In this document: in pieces, positions 16,496 to 24,870 of the stretch
Numbering within the stretch: the first letter of the stretch is position 1
How the letters are laid out: each line of letters begins with the position of its first letter
Origin: JBOGIF01 sp050742415
GTDB taxonomy: Bacteria > Actinomycetota > Acidimicrobiia > Acidimicrobiales > AC-14
NCBI GenBank assembly: GCA_050742415.1
Contig: JBOGIF010000201.1
Span: 1 to 34,788, forward strand
DNA: 34,788 nucleotides
Direction of reading: 5' to 3'
Notes under the pieces: generated by a model
What the model saw: only the letters and a program-made list of their open reading frames with translations
Told to the model about the DNA's origin: nothing
Databases searched by the model: none
Program-made: the position numbers and the translations under genes

Positions 16496-17607
16496 GTTCC
16501 GAACCCGGCCAGCACCACGTCGGGAACGAACCGCGGTGCCGGGAAGAACTGGTTGAACACCACCGCACGACCGTCTCCCGTGAACTCAGCCCTTCCCCAC
16601 TGGCCCGGGCCGGTGGCCTCCACCACCTGTCGGCTGGCGAGCAGCACCAGCCGGACACGGTTGTCGGCTCCGCCGTCGGCACTGGTGACATAGACGACCG
16701 CTCGCCCGTCGGGCGAGAGCTCGGCCGAGGTGATCTCGCGCCCAGCCTCGGCGCCCGCCACCGGGACGGGCGCTCGGCCGCCGGCCTCCAGGCGGGCGAT
16801 GGCCCGGCCGAAGACGAGCAGAGACCGGCCGTCGGGTGCGATGGTGAAGTCGTTGCCCTCGGCGGTCGACTGCGTGCGGCCATCGGCGCCGAGCACCTCG
16901 ACGCGGCCACCTCCGACCACAGCGATGGCGCCACCGTCGAGCTCGGCCACGCGCAGCACAATGCGGCCCACTCCAGGCACGGGGAAGAGCGAGGTCACGG
17001 CGCCCGTGGCCGGGTCGATGCGAACCACGCGTGAGCTACCCGACGCCGAGGCCTGCGCGCCCAGCAGCGAAGCGCCGTCTCTCGACCAAGAGAGGCTGAG
17101 GGGATTGGGTCGGGAGCCGCTCTCGGGTATCGGCACCTGGCGAAGGTCCTGCAGGTGGCCGTCGGGAGTCTCGGTGCCGACGAGCACGCGGGAGAGGAAC
17201 CCCTCGCAACCGTCGACCACGGCGACCCGACCCGCAGGTCCGCGCACCACCTGGCCCCGGACCGGCAGGTCGGGCGTGGCCAGCAGCTCCCGGCGGCCGC
17301 CGTCCAACGGCAAACGGAACAGCACCGGCTGGGGCTGCCCCTCGCAGCCGGGCTGGGGGAACGCGCTGTCCTCCTGCTCGACGTAGACGGCCGTGCCGTC
17401 GATACTCGTTCCGACGACGAAGCCGGTCCCCACGGTCCGCGGAGCACTGGGTCGTTCGTAGGCGGGAGCCGGGACAGTCGACGACGTGGCTGGGACCTCG
17501 GTCGTGGAGCTGACGCCGTCGCCGTCGCTTTTAACCGTGACGCAACCAGCCACCAACGCGCCCATGGCGAACACCATGATCCACCGTCGGTACTGCGGGT
17601 GGCGCAC
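16492..17607 (-). CDS. Beta-propeller lipoprotein (TolB/WD40-like)
   Basis: The 371-aa protein has a lipoprotein signal with basic n-region HPQYRRW and lipobox VAGC (Cys 22), followed by a Ser/Thr/Pro-rich spacer. The rest shows repeated propeller-like blades: LSLSWSRDGASLLGA, DFTIAPDGRSLLVFG, ITSAELSPDGRAVVYVTS and AEFTGDGRAVVFNQ. It should be anchored outside the membrane; no catalytic motif is visible. The start is GTG at 17605-17607, 6 nt after a TAGCCT hexamer. Its stop overlaps the convergent methyltransferase stop by 3 bp. Function unknown; sensing or scaffolding of an envelope complex would fit the fold. Confidence 0.78.
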   Translation of the reverse strand: MRHPQYRRWIMVFAMGALVAGCVTVKSDGDGVSSTTEVPATSSTVPAPAYERPSAPRTVGTGFVVGTSIDGTAVYVEQEDSAFPQPGCEGQPQPVLFRLPLDGGRRELLATPDLPVRGQVVRGPAGRVAVVDGCEGFLSRVLVGTETPDGHLQDLRQVPIPESGSRPNPLSLSWSRDGASLLGAQASASGSSRVVRIDPATGAVTSLFPVPGVGRIVLRVAELDGGAIAVVGGGRVEVLGADGRTQSTAEGNDFTIAPDGRSLLVFGRAIARLEAGGRAPVPVAGAEAGREITSAELSPDGRAVVYVTSADGGADNRVRLVLLASRQVVEATGPGQWGRAEFTGDGRAVVFNQFFPAPRFVPDVVLAGFGT

Positions 17608-17613
17608 GCCCGG

Positions 17614-17619
17614 AGGCTA
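17614..17619 (-). promoter_or_regulatory. -10-like TAGCCT before the beta-propeller lipoprotein
   Basis: The minus-strand hexamer TAGCCT ends 6 nt before the GTG at 17607. This fits a leaderless mRNA starting at the GTG. The divergent gene starts only 27 bp away, so the two promoters must overlap. Confidence 0.4.
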
Positions 17620-17622
17620 GGT

Positions 17623-17628
17623 CATGCT
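17623..17628 (+). promoter_or_regulatory. -10-like CATGCT before the small conserved gene
   Basis: CATGCT (A at position 2, T at position 6) ends 6 nt before the GTG at 17635. It suggests a leaderless transcript divergent from the lipoprotein. It is weaker than the other hexamers in the window. Confidence 0.3.
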
Positions 17629-17634
17629 GCGCGC

Positions 17635-17985
17635 GTGTCGGGGTATTCCGGGACGCCGCTGGCCCGCAAGCTCGGGATCAACGACGGCAGCCGTCTGGCC
17701 CTGCTCGGCGCTCCCGAAGGGTTCGAACAGGCGCTCGTCGACCTGCCTATGGGCGTACGACCGATGAACCGGCTGGCACCGGGACTGGACGTGGCGGTGC
17801 TGTTTGTGACGGCCCGGCGTGACCTGGAGCTCCGCTTCGCCAAGGTCGCTGGCGCCATGAAGCCGGCCGGCGGCCTGTGGGTGGCGTGGCCCAAGAGGGC
17901 CTCGGGCGTACCGACGGACCTGACCGAGGACGTGCTCCGAGAGGTCGTCCTGGCCACGGAAGGCCGACTCGCACCGGTCCGTTGA
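17635..17985 (+). CDS. Small conserved protein (DUF3052-type, as I recall), probably frameshifted at the C terminus
   Basis: The 116-aa reading begins SGYSGTPLARKLGINDGSRL, with ALLGAPEGF, VAVLFVTARRDLELRF and the strongly conserved GGLWVAWPKRASGVPTDLTED. I recall these features from a small actinobacterial family of about 140 aa, usually labelled DUF3052; function unknown. The present frame ends early with TEGRLAPVR. In the +1 frame the DNA after about 17960 continues as ADSHRSVEAVAEPALSRFVKR, which resembles the family's normal ending (V-x-A-V-x-E...RFV-x-R), up to a stop at 18071-18073. One extra base near 17957-17962 would explain this. It may be a real mutation or a sequencing error. Confidence 0.78.
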   Translation: MSGYSGTPLARKLGINDGSRLALLGAPEGFEQALVDLPMGVRPMNRLAPGLDVAVLFVTARRDLELRFAKVAGAMKPAGGLWVAWPKRASGVPTDLTEDVLREVVLATEGRLAPVR

Positions 17986-18069
17986 GGCAGTCGCTGAGCC
18001 AGCTCTTAGCCGCTTTGTGAAACGCGGTGGAACCAACATCAGGATGTGCAGGTGGTGGAGCCCGCCTAC

Positions 18070-18726
18070 CTAGGGCTGGAGGGCGGCGCGGAACAGGGAT
18101 CGCACGTGCTCCCGGCGGGCGGCCAGCACGTCGGGCTGAAGGGGGTCGCCGCCCAGCAGGCCTTCGAGCAGCGGCACGTCGCTGAAGTAGCTGAGCAGGG
18201 CGCCGTAGATGGTGAAGAAGAGCTGCTGGGGGTCGTGGCGGCGCAGCCGGCCGGCGCCCATCTCGCGCTCGAAGAAAGCCACTGCCCGGTTGAACTGCGG
18301 CTGGAGACCGGCGCCGAGCTCGGCCCCGAGCCGGGTGCCGTCCTCGAGGGCTTCCCGCCGGACGAGTCGCACGAAGTCGGGGTGGGCCTCGAAGAACTCG
18401 AACCCGGCGGTGATGATCCGATCGACCTGGCTCCAGCCCTCCCGCGGACCCTCGGTGGCCTCCTCTACTCGCAGCTCCCAGTCGGCGAGCTCGCGCTCGA
18501 AGACCTCGCGGTAGAGAGCCTCCTTCGACGGGAAGTGGTGCAGGAGGCTCGGGCGACGGATGCCGACGCCCTCGGCGATGTCGTTGAGCGACGTGCCCTC
18601 GTACCCGTGCTCGGCAAAGCACCGGAGCGCCTCGGCCAAGATGGCAGCCCGCGTCGAGGGCGACGGCCTCGACACGGCGGGTGGCTCGGAGGGGGCTACG
18701 CCCGTCGCGGGATGGACGGGCGGCAT
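18070..18726 (-). CDS. TetR-family transcriptional regulator
   Basis: The 218-aa protein has an N-terminal tail rich in Pro and Ser. The TetR DNA-binding domain (about 24-72) follows: STRAAILAEALRCFAEHGYEGTSLNDIAEGVGIRRPSLLHHF in short segments, then PSKEALYREVF. The C-terminal ligand domain is helical (GFEFFEAHPDFVRLVRREAL), of the type often paired with fatty acid, drug or acyl-CoA genes. The effector is unknown. It lies 44 bp downstream of the transketolase on the same strand, but a TACGCT hexamer 9 nt before its ATG suggests its own promoter. Its stop meets the extended frame of the convergent frameshifted gene. Confidence 0.9.
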   Translation of the reverse strand: MPPVHPATGVAPSEPPAVSRPSPSTRAAILAEALRCFAEHGYEGTSLNDIAEGVGIRRPSLLHHFPSKEALYREVFERELADWELRVEEATEGPREGWSQVDRIITAGFEFFEAHPDFVRLVRREALEDGTRLGAELGAGLQPQFNRAVAFFEREMGAGRLRRHDPQQLFFTIYGALLSYFSDVPLLEGLLGGDPLQPDVLAARREHVRSLFRAALQP

Positions 18727-18735
18727 GGTTCGATC

Positions 18736-18741
18736 AGCGTA
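18736..18741 (-). promoter_or_regulatory. -10-like TACGCT before the TetR gene
   Basis: The minus-strand TACGCT ends 9 nt before the ATG at 18726, in the 44-bp gap after the transketolase stop. It would give a near-leaderless transcript independent of tkt. Confidence 0.35.
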
Positions 18742-18770
18742 CCCGGACCACTCCGGCGGCCGGGGAAGGG

Positions 18771-20618
18771 CTAGGAGACGAGCTTGCGGACCGAGTCGGC
18801 GATGTGGGTGGCGTCGATGCCGGCGGCAGCCAGCAACTCGTCGGGCTTGCCCGAGGTCGGCATGCCGGTGACGGCCAGCTTGGCCACGCTGAGCTCCAAC
18901 CCGGTACAGGCCAGGGATTCGAGCACGGCCTCGCCCAGGCCGCCCTCGGGCCAGTGGTCCTCCACCGTCAACACCCGGCCGCCCGTGGCCCGCACCGCGT
19001 CGGCAATCCCGGCGGCGTCGAGCGGCTTGACCGAGTAGGCGTCGATCACCCGGGCGCAGATGCCTTCGGCCGCGAGCGCTTCGGCGGCCTTGAGCGACTC
19101 GTGGACGGTGATGCCGCCCGCAACGATCGTCACCTGGTCGGCGTCGGACGAACGGACCAACTTGGAGCCACCCACTGGGAAACGCTCGTCGGGGCCGTAG
19201 ATGACCGGAGTGGCGCCACGGGTGGTTCGCAGGTAGGAGATGCCCTCGAGGTCGGCCATGGTGGCCACCAGCTGCGCCGTCTGGTTGGCGTCACACGGGT
19301 AGAGGACGGTCGACGAGTGGACCGCCCGCAGGGAGGCCATGTCCTCCAAGCCCATCTGCGAGGGGCCGTCCTCGCCGATGGACACGCCGACGTGGGAGCC
19401 GACGATGCAGAACTTGGCCCGGCTGACGGCGGCCATCCGCACGAAGTCGTAGGCCCGGGCCAGGAAGGCGGCGAAGGTCGACACGTAGGGCACCCAGCCC
19501 CTCACCTGCATGCCGACCGCCGTCGCCACCATCTGCTGCTCGGCGATGAAGCACTCGAAGTAACGGTCCGGGTGGGCGGCCCGGAAGATCTCGGAGTAGG
19601 TCGAGTTCGACACCTCTCCGTCGAGGGCGACCACGTCGCCCCGGGCCGAGCCCAGAGCGGCGAGCGCGTCGCCGTAAGCCTTGCGGGTGGCGACCTCCTT
19701 CCCAAGCTCGTAGGTGGGCAGCGAGAGGTCGCCGGCGGTGGCGAACACACGGGGCGACCCCGTGGCCTCCGGCCTGTGGACCTCCACTCTCGTGCCTCGG
19801 TCGCCGCCTAGCTCGGCGATGGCGGCCTCGGGGTCGTCGAGCGCCTTGCCGTGGGCGTTCAGCTGGTCCTCGACGGCGGCGACGCCCTTGCCCTTCTTGG
19901 TGCGGGCGATCACGGCGGTGGGCCGGCCGGTGGTGGCGACGGCCTCGGCGAAGGCGGCGTCGACAGCGGCCACGTCGTGCCCGTCGCAGGTCACCGTGTG
20001 CCAGCCGAAAGCCTCGAACTTGCGACGGTAGGCGTCGAGGTCCCAGCCGTAGCGGGTCTCGCGGCTCTGGCCCAGGCGGTTGACGTCGACGATGGCGGTG
20101 AGGTGGTCGAGGCCGTCGAACGCTGCCGCTTCCGCCGCCTCCCACATGGAGCCCTCGGCCATCTCCGAGTCACCACAGAGGACCCAGGTGCGGTAGGCGA
20201 GCTGGTCGAGACGCTTGGCGGCAAGGGCGACGCCGACCGCGATGGGCAGGCCCTGCCCGAGCGACCCGGTGGCCACGTCGACCCAGGGGAGCACCGGCGT
20301 GGGGTGCCCCTCGAGGACGCTGCCGATGCAGCGGTAGGTCTTGAGGTCTTCGGCGCTTATGGCCCCGACGGCCTTGTAGATGGCGTACAGAAGCGGCGAG
20401 GCGTGGCCCTTGGAGAAGATCAGGTGGTCGTTGTTGGGGTTCTCAGGGGCCGAGAAGTCGTAGCGGAGGTACTTCGATATCAGCACCGCCATGAGGTCGG
20501 CGGCCGACATCGAAGACGTGGGGTGGCCCGACTTCGCCAGCCCGCTCGATCGCACCGAGTCCACTCGGAGCTGCTGGCCGAGCTCTGCCCACTGCTGGAT
20601 TTCGTCCATGTGGCTCAT
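18771..20618 (-). CDS. tkt: Transketolase, animal-type (short form)
   Basis: The protein is 615 aa, against about 660-700 in the usual bacterial enzyme. It follows animal transketolase closely: KSGHPTSSMSAADLMAV, FSKGHASPLLYAIY, DVATGSLGQGL, a GDSE metal motif at 149-152 with N180 (DVNRLGQS), catalytic E360 in CFIAEQQM, then STFAAFLARAYD and GVSIGEDGPSQMGLED. It uses thiamine diphosphate to move two-carbon units between sugar phosphates. It is divergent from the operon holding tal, zwf, opcA and pgl. A TAGGAT hexamer overlaps the first ATG and ends 7 nt before the ATG at 20609, which may be the true leaderless start (MDEIQQW). Confidence 0.95.
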   Translation of the reverse strand: MSHMDEIQQWAELGQQLRVDSVRSSGLAKSGHPTSSMSAADLMAVLISKYLRYDFSAPENPNNDHLIFSKGHASPLLYAIYKAVGAISAEDLKTYRCIGSVLEGHPTPVLPWVDVATGSLGQGLPIAVGVALAAKRLDQLAYRTWVLCGDSEMAEGSMWEAAEAAAFDGLDHLTAIVDVNRLGQSRETRYGWDLDAYRRKFEAFGWHTVTCDGHDVAAVDAAFAEAVATTGRPTAVIARTKKGKGVAAVEDQLNAHGKALDDPEAAIAELGGDRGTRVEVHRPEATGSPRVFATAGDLSLPTYELGKEVATRKAYGDALAALGSARGDVVALDGEVSNSTYSEIFRAAHPDRYFECFIAEQQMVATAVGMQVRGWVPYVSTFAAFLARAYDFVRMAAVSRAKFCIVGSHVGVSIGEDGPSQMGLEDMASLRAVHSSTVLYPCDANQTAQLVATMADLEGISYLRTTRGATPVIYGPDERFPVGGSKLVRSSDADQVTIVAGGITVHESLKAAEALAAEGICARVIDAYSVKPLDAAGIADAVRATGGRVLTVEDHWPEGGLGEAVLESLACTGLELSVAKLAVTGMPTSGKPDELLAAAGIDATHIADSVRKLVS

Positions 20619-20622
20619 CCTA
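20617..20622 (-). promoter_or_regulatory. -10-like TAGGAT overlapping the first tkt ATG
   Basis: On the minus strand TAGGAT ends inside the first in-frame ATG and lies 7 nt before a second ATG (20607-20609). This favours a leaderless mRNA beginning at the second ATG, so the protein would be three residues shorter. Confidence 0.45.
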
Positions 20623-20658
20623 TGTTTCAGCGCCGGGAGGGCTCTATTCCCGGCCAGC

Positions 20659-20664
20659 TAGCTT
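20659..20664 (+). promoter_or_regulatory. -10-like TAGCTT of the pentose-phosphate operon
   Basis: TAGCTT ends 6 nt before the ATG at 20671, with no ribosome-binding site between them. It fits a leaderless promoter that could drive the whole operon from 20671 to 26561. Confidence 0.45.
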
Positions 20665-20670
20665 CTAGTC

Positions 20671-21057
20671 ATGGACATAGTTGCGGCGTTGTTCGTGGAG
20701 GGGATGGACCAGCGCCAGGTAGCTGGCCCGTCGACGCGGATGGACCTTCTGGGTGTCATGTTCTCGCTGGCGGCGCCCACCCCGCTACCGGTGACCATCG
20801 CCCCCCACCTGGTGGTGCTCCTCCGGTGCCCACCCGACGAGCCCGGTACCGGCACGCTCGAGGTGGAGTTTCTCGACGAGAGCGGAACGCAGGTCGCCCG
20901 CAACGTCCAGGCCCTCAACGTCGCCCCCGGCAAGTTCGCCCGCCAGCTGGTGAAGGGCGACCTGACCTACGCCGACTACGGGACCATCGAGGCCCACGTG
21001 AGCGTCGTCGGCGGGCCGTCGGTGGTGGTGCCGCTCACCCTTCTGCCCCCGGCGTGA
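20671..21057 (+). CDS. DUF6941-like small beta-sandwich protein, first gene of the pentose-phosphate operon
   Basis: The 128-aa protein has no signal peptide or membrane helix. It alternates short strands: MDIVAALFVEGMD, LGVMFSLAAPTPLPVTIAPHLVVLL, TLEVEFLDESGTQVARN, a charged turn, then GTIEAHVSVVGGPSVVVPLTLL. The pattern resembles DUF6941 proteins, which look like immunoglobulin-like sandwiches of unknown role. The assignment is by impression only. Its stop overlaps the GTG of the FIST gene (GTGA), so the two are translated together and placed in front of tal, zwf, opcA and pgl. Confidence 0.65.
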   Translation: MDIVAALFVEGMDQRQVAGPSTRMDLLGVMFSLAAPTPLPVTIAPHLVVLLRCPPDEPGTGTLEVEFLDESGTQVARNVQALNVAPGKFARQLVKGDLTYADYGTIEAHVSVVGGPSVVVPLTLLPPA

Positions 21058-22214
21058 CGGGCTTCGCCGCCGGCCTGTCCGAGCACCCGACCTCGGCCAC
21101 GGCGGTGGAGGAGGCCATCGGCCGGGTCGTCGAGGGCCTGGGACGCGCCTACGACAACGGTGGCCCACCGGACCTGGCCCTGTTGTTCGTGACACCGCCG
21201 CACCTCCGCGGGCTGGACGACATCGCGGCGGCGGTGATGTCCGCCCTGTCCCCCGGCACCCTGATCGGGTGCGCCGCGGTGTCGGTCGTGGGTGGCAGCC
21301 GGGAGGTGGAGACCGAGCCGGCGGTGTCGCTGTGGGCCGGCCACACCGGGCCGGTGGTGCCGTTCCATCTGACGGCCGCAGCCTCGCCCGAAGGCCCGGT
21401 CTTCGCCGGCTGGCCCGACCAGGTACCCGGCGACGCCAGCGCCCTGCTCCTGCTCGCCGACCCGTTCACGTTCCCGACCGACGACTTCCTCGCCTGGGTG
21501 GCGGGCGCGTGCCCGGGGCTGCCAGTCGTCGGCGGGATGGCGTCGGCAGCTCAGTCTCCGGGCGGCAACCGGCTCGTCATCGACGCCGCCGTCCACCGCG
21601 AGGGCGCCGTCGGCGCCTTCCTCGGTCCCCGCGTCTCGGTCTCGACCGTGGTGTCGCAGGGCTGCCGGCCCGTAGGCCAGCCACTGGTGATCACGCGGGC
21701 CGAGGCCAACGTGGTCTTCGAGATGGCCGGGAAACCGGCGATCGAACGGCTCCAAGAGGTGGCGGCCAGCCTCACCGACGAGGACCGGGAGCTGCTGGCC
21801 CGCCACGTGCACCTGGGGCGGGTCATCGACGAGCGCAAGGTCGACTTCGAGCGGGGAGACTTCCTGGTGCGCAACGTCTACGCCGCCAGCCCCGAGCTCG
21901 GCTACCTGGCTGTGGGCGACGCGGTGGCCGTGGGCGACAACACCCAGTTCCACGTGCGCGACGCCACCACGGCCGACGAGGATCTCCGCCAGCTGATGTC
22001 GGGTAGGTCGGCCGACGCCGCTCTGGTCTTCACCTGTAACGGGCGGGGCGTGAACCTGTTCGGCGAGCCCGACCACGACGCGTCCGTGGTGTCGGAGAGC
22101 CTCGGCGGTGCTCCCACGGCCGGGATGTTCTGCGCAGGTGAGCTGGGCCCGGTGGGCGGTCGGAACTTCGTCCACGGTTTCACGGCCTCGGTGGTGCTGC
22201 TTTCGGGCGCGTAG
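21054..22214 (+). CDS. FIST-domain protein (FIST N and C domains)
   Basis: The 386-aa protein has a FIST N-terminal domain (about 10-200: LALLFVTPPHLRGLDDIA, GTLIGCAAVSVVGGSREVE, GLPVVGGMASA). A FIST C-terminal domain follows (about 230-380: YLAVGDAVAVGDNTQFHVRDA, ALVFTCNGRGVNLFGEPDHDA, GAPTAGMFCAGELGPVGGRNFVHGFT in pieces). FIST domains are proposed sensors of small ligands such as amino acids, often fused to signalling domains. Here there is no such fusion, so it may bind a metabolite and act through a partner, perhaps the small protein encoded just before it. The GTG start overlaps the upstream stop. Transaldolase begins 16 bp later. Confidence 0.9.
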   Translation: MTGFAAGLSEHPTSATAVEEAIGRVVEGLGRAYDNGGPPDLALLFVTPPHLRGLDDIAAAVMSALSPGTLIGCAAVSVVGGSREVETEPAVSLWAGHTGPVVPFHLTAAASPEGPVFAGWPDQVPGDASALLLLADPFTFPTDDFLAWVAGACPGLPVVGGMASAAQSPGGNRLVIDAAVHREGAVGAFLGPRVSVSTVVSQGCRPVGQPLVITRAEANVVFEMAGKPAIERLQEVAASLTDEDRELLARHVHLGRVIDERKVDFERGDFLVRNVYAASPELGYLAVGDAVAVGDNTQFHVRDATTADEDLRQLMSGRSADAALVFTCNGRGVNLFGEPDHDASVVSESLGGAPTAGMFCAGELGPVGGRNFVHGFTASVVLLSGA

Positions 22215-22230
22215 GGGGATACTGGCGGGA

Positions 22231-23328
22231 ATGACGAGACTCCAGCAGCTTTTCGAAGAGCAGGGCCAGAGCCCGTGGCTCGACAACCTCAAGCGCGGCT
22301 ACCTCTCGGGTGGCCAACTGTCGAGGATGGTGACCAACGGCATCCGGGGCGTGACGTCGAACCCGACGATCTTTGCCAAGGCCATTTCCGGGTCCGACGA
22401 CTACGACGAGCAGTTCCGCAGCTTGGTCAAGGCTGGAACCACCGTGGAGAACGCCTACTGGGCCATGGTCAGCGACGACATCCACGCCGCCCTCGACCTC
22501 CTGCTTCCCCTCCACAACCGGAGCGGCGGCGGCGACGGCTTCGTGTCGATCGAGCTGGCCCCGGCGCTGGCCCACGACACGGCCGAGAGCGTGGCCGCCG
22601 CCCGGCGGCTCAACGACGCTATCCACCATCCGAACCTGCTCGTGAAGATCCCGGCGACAGCCGAAGGCGTGCCCGCCGTCCGCCAGATGATCAGCGAGGG
22701 CTGCAACATCAACATCACCCTGATCTTCTCGCTGGAGCGGTACGGCGAGGTCATCGACGCCTACCTGTCGGGACTGGAGGCGTGCACGACCGACCTGTCC
22801 CAGGTGCACAGCGTGGCCTCGTTCTTCGTGAGCAGGGTCGACGCCGAGGTTGACCGTCGGCTCGACCAGATCGGGAGCCCCGAGGCCCAGGCTCTGCGCG
22901 GCAAGGCGGCGGTCTCGCAGGCCAAGCTGGCCTATCGCCTGTTCTGCCAGCAGTTCCACGGCGAGCGCTGGGAGGCGCTGGCGGCTCGAGGCGCCCGGCT
23001 CCAACGGCCGCTGTGGGCGTCGACGTCCACCAAGGACCCGAGCTACCCCGACACGCTCTACGTGACATCCCTCATCGGGCCGGACACGATCAACACCCTC
23101 CCCGAGGCCACGATCGAGGCCTTCGAGGACCACGGGACGGTCGCCTGCACCCTCAACCAGGGCGTCAACGAGGCCCGGCTGGTGATGGACCGCCTGGCCG
23201 CTGTCGGTATCGACCTGGACGACGTCGGGCACACCCTCGAGGAGGAGGGCGTGGCCGCCTTCGCCAAGTCGTTCGACGAGCTGCTCGCGGCCCTATCCGA
23301 TAAGGCAACCGAGCTGGTGGCCGGCTAG
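22231..23328 (+). CDS. tal: Transaldolase
   Basis: The 365-aa enzyme starts MTRLQQLFEEQGQSPWLDNL, with IRGVTSNPTIFAKAI and the Schiff-base lysine K139 in LLVKIPATAEG. Later come INITLIFSLERY, VASFFVSRVDAEVD, RPLWASTSTKDP and YVTSLIGPDTINTLPEAT. These are marks of the longer transaldolase class common in actinobacteria and cyanobacteria. It transfers a dihydroxyacetone unit from sedoheptulose-7-phosphate to glyceraldehyde-3-phosphate. It lies 16 bp after the FIST gene and 5 bp before zwf. The start is ATG. Confidence 0.97.
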   Translation: MTRLQQLFEEQGQSPWLDNLKRGYLSGGQLSRMVTNGIRGVTSNPTIFAKAISGSDDYDEQFRSLVKAGTTVENAYWAMVSDDIHAALDLLLPLHNRSGGGDGFVSIELAPALAHDTAESVAAARRLNDAIHHPNLLVKIPATAEGVPAVRQMISEGCNINITLIFSLERYGEVIDAYLSGLEACTTDLSQVHSVASFFVSRVDAEVDRRLDQIGSPEAQALRGKAAVSQAKLAYRLFCQQFHGERWEALAARGARLQRPLWASTSTKDPSYPDTLYVTSLIGPDTINTLPEATIEAFEDHGTVACTLNQGVNEARLVMDRLAAVGIDLDDVGHTLEEEGVAAFAKSFDELLAALSDKATELVAG

Positions 23329-23333
23329 AGCGA

Positions 23334-24863
23334 ATGGCCGACGACAACCCGCTGGTCGACACCGGCTCCCAGCGGATGGCGCCCCCGGCGGTGCTGGTCG
23401 TCTTCGGCGCGTCGGGTGACCTGACCAGCCGCAAGCTCATGCCTGCGCTCGAGCGGCTGGCACTACGGCGCCTGCTGCCCGGTGGGTTCTCGGTGGTGGG
23501 CGTGGCCCGCACGGAGATGAGCGACGACGAGTTCCGCGAGCGGATGCGAAAGCTCGTCGCCGAGCACGGGGGTGCGGGGGACGAGGCCTCACACGTATGG
23601 GACGCCTTCGCCGGCGGGTTCCGGTACGTGAGTGGCGACTACGGCTCGCCGGAGACCTTCGAGCGGCTGCACGCCGTCCTGGAAGAGCTCGACCGCGAGC
23701 GCGGCACCGCCGGGAACCGCCTCTACTACCTGGCCACCCCGCCAGCGACGTTCCCGGTGGTGGTCGCCGGCCTCGCCGCCCAGGGCCTCAGCCGACCGGC
23801 CAGCCCCGACGCCTTCGTGCGTATCGTGATCGAGAAGCCCTACGGCCGCGACGGGCGCTCGGCGGCCGAGCTCGACCGCGTGGTCCACGAGGCCTTCGAG
23901 GAGTCGCAGGTGTACCGCATCGACCACTACCTCGGTAAGGAGACGGTGCAGAACGTCCTGGCCCTGCGGTTCGCCAACGCCATCTTCGAGCCGGTGTGGA
24001 ACCGCCGCTACGTGAACCACGTACAGGTTACGGTGGCCGAGTCGTTGGGGGTGGGCCACCGCGGCGCCTTCTACGAGCAGGCCGGCGCTGTCCGCGACAT
24101 CGTGCAGAACCACGTGCTGCAGGTGCTGGCTCTCACGCTGATGGAGCCGCCGGCCGTGTTCGACGCCGACGGCATACGTGACGAGAAGGTCAAGGCACTG
24201 CGGGCGGTCGACGTCCTCACCCCCGAGGAGGTGGCCACCGAGGTGGTCCGGGGTCAGTACCGGCGCGGCTGGGTGGAGGGCGAGGAGGTCAGGGGCTACC
24301 GCGACGAGGAGGGTGTGGACCCGTTCAGCCAGACGGAGACCTACGTGGCCATGCGCCTGCGGGTGGACAACTGGCGGTGGGCGGGAGTGCCGATCTACGT
24401 GCGCACCGGCAAGTACCTGCCGAAGCGGGTGACCGAGGTGGCCATGGAGTTCCACCGAGTTCCGCACCTGCCCTTCGCCACCAGCCTGACCGAGGGCCTG
24501 GACCCCGATGCCCTGGTGGTGCGCATCCAGCCCGACGAGGGGATCACCCTGCGCTTCGGGGCCAAGGTGCCGGGCCAGGCGTTCACAGTGCGGTCGGTGT
24601 CGATGGACTTCTTCTACGGCGCGGCGTTCCTCGAGGAGACGCCCGACGCTTACGAGCGGCTCCTGCTCGACGCCCTGGTGGGCGACCCGACGCTGTTCAT
24701 CCGATCCGACGAGGTGGCCCAGGCCTGGCGTATCGTCGACCCGGTGCTGTCGGCCTTCGAGGAGGGGGACCTGCCTTTGGCGCGCTACGAGGCGGGCACG
24801 TGGGGGCCTCCCGAGGCCGACGAGCTCCTGCGTCGCGACGGCCGCCACTGGCGCAAGCCGTGA
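23334..24863 (+). CDS. zwf: Glucose-6-phosphate 1-dehydrogenase
   Basis: The 509-aa enzyme has the nucleotide motif FGASGDLTSRKLMPAL (24-39), EKPYGRD at 167-173 and the active-site motif RIDHYLGKE (195-203, with H198). MEFHRVPH and LRIQPDEG-like segments follow in the C-terminal beta domain. It oxidises glucose-6-phosphate to 6-phosphogluconolactone with NADP (or NAD). It sits between tal and opcA in the usual actinobacterial order. The downstream opcA start lies 4-7 bp after its stop. Confidence 0.98.
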   Translation: MADDNPLVDTGSQRMAPPAVLVVFGASGDLTSRKLMPALERLALRRLLPGGFSVVGVARTEMSDDEFRERMRKLVAEHGGAGDEASHVWDAFAGGFRYVSGDYGSPETFERLHAVLEELDRERGTAGNRLYYLATPPATFPVVVAGLAAQGLSRPASPDAFVRIVIEKPYGRDGRSAAELDRVVHEAFEESQVYRIDHYLGKETVQNVLALRFANAIFEPVWNRRYVNHVQVTVAESLGVGHRGAFYEQAGAVRDIVQNHVLQVLALTLMEPPAVFDADGIRDEKVKALRAVDVLTPEEVATEVVRGQYRRGWVEGEEVRGYRDEEGVDPFSQTETYVAMRLRVDNWRWAGVPIYVRTGKYLPKRVTEVAMEFHRVPHLPFATSLTEGLDPDALVVRIQPDEGITLRFGAKVPGQAFTVRSVSMDFFYGAAFLEETPDAYERLLLDALVGDPTLFIRSDEVAQAWRIVDPVLSAFEEGDLPLARYEAGTWGPPEADELLRRDGRHWRKP

Positions 24864-24870
24864 CCCGGTG

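Noticed and set aside
19851..22214. 787-codon plus-strand frame covering the antisense of tkt and the FIST gene
   Set aside because: Only the part from 21054 has FIST motifs; the upstream part is a shadow of tkt and of the small first gene.
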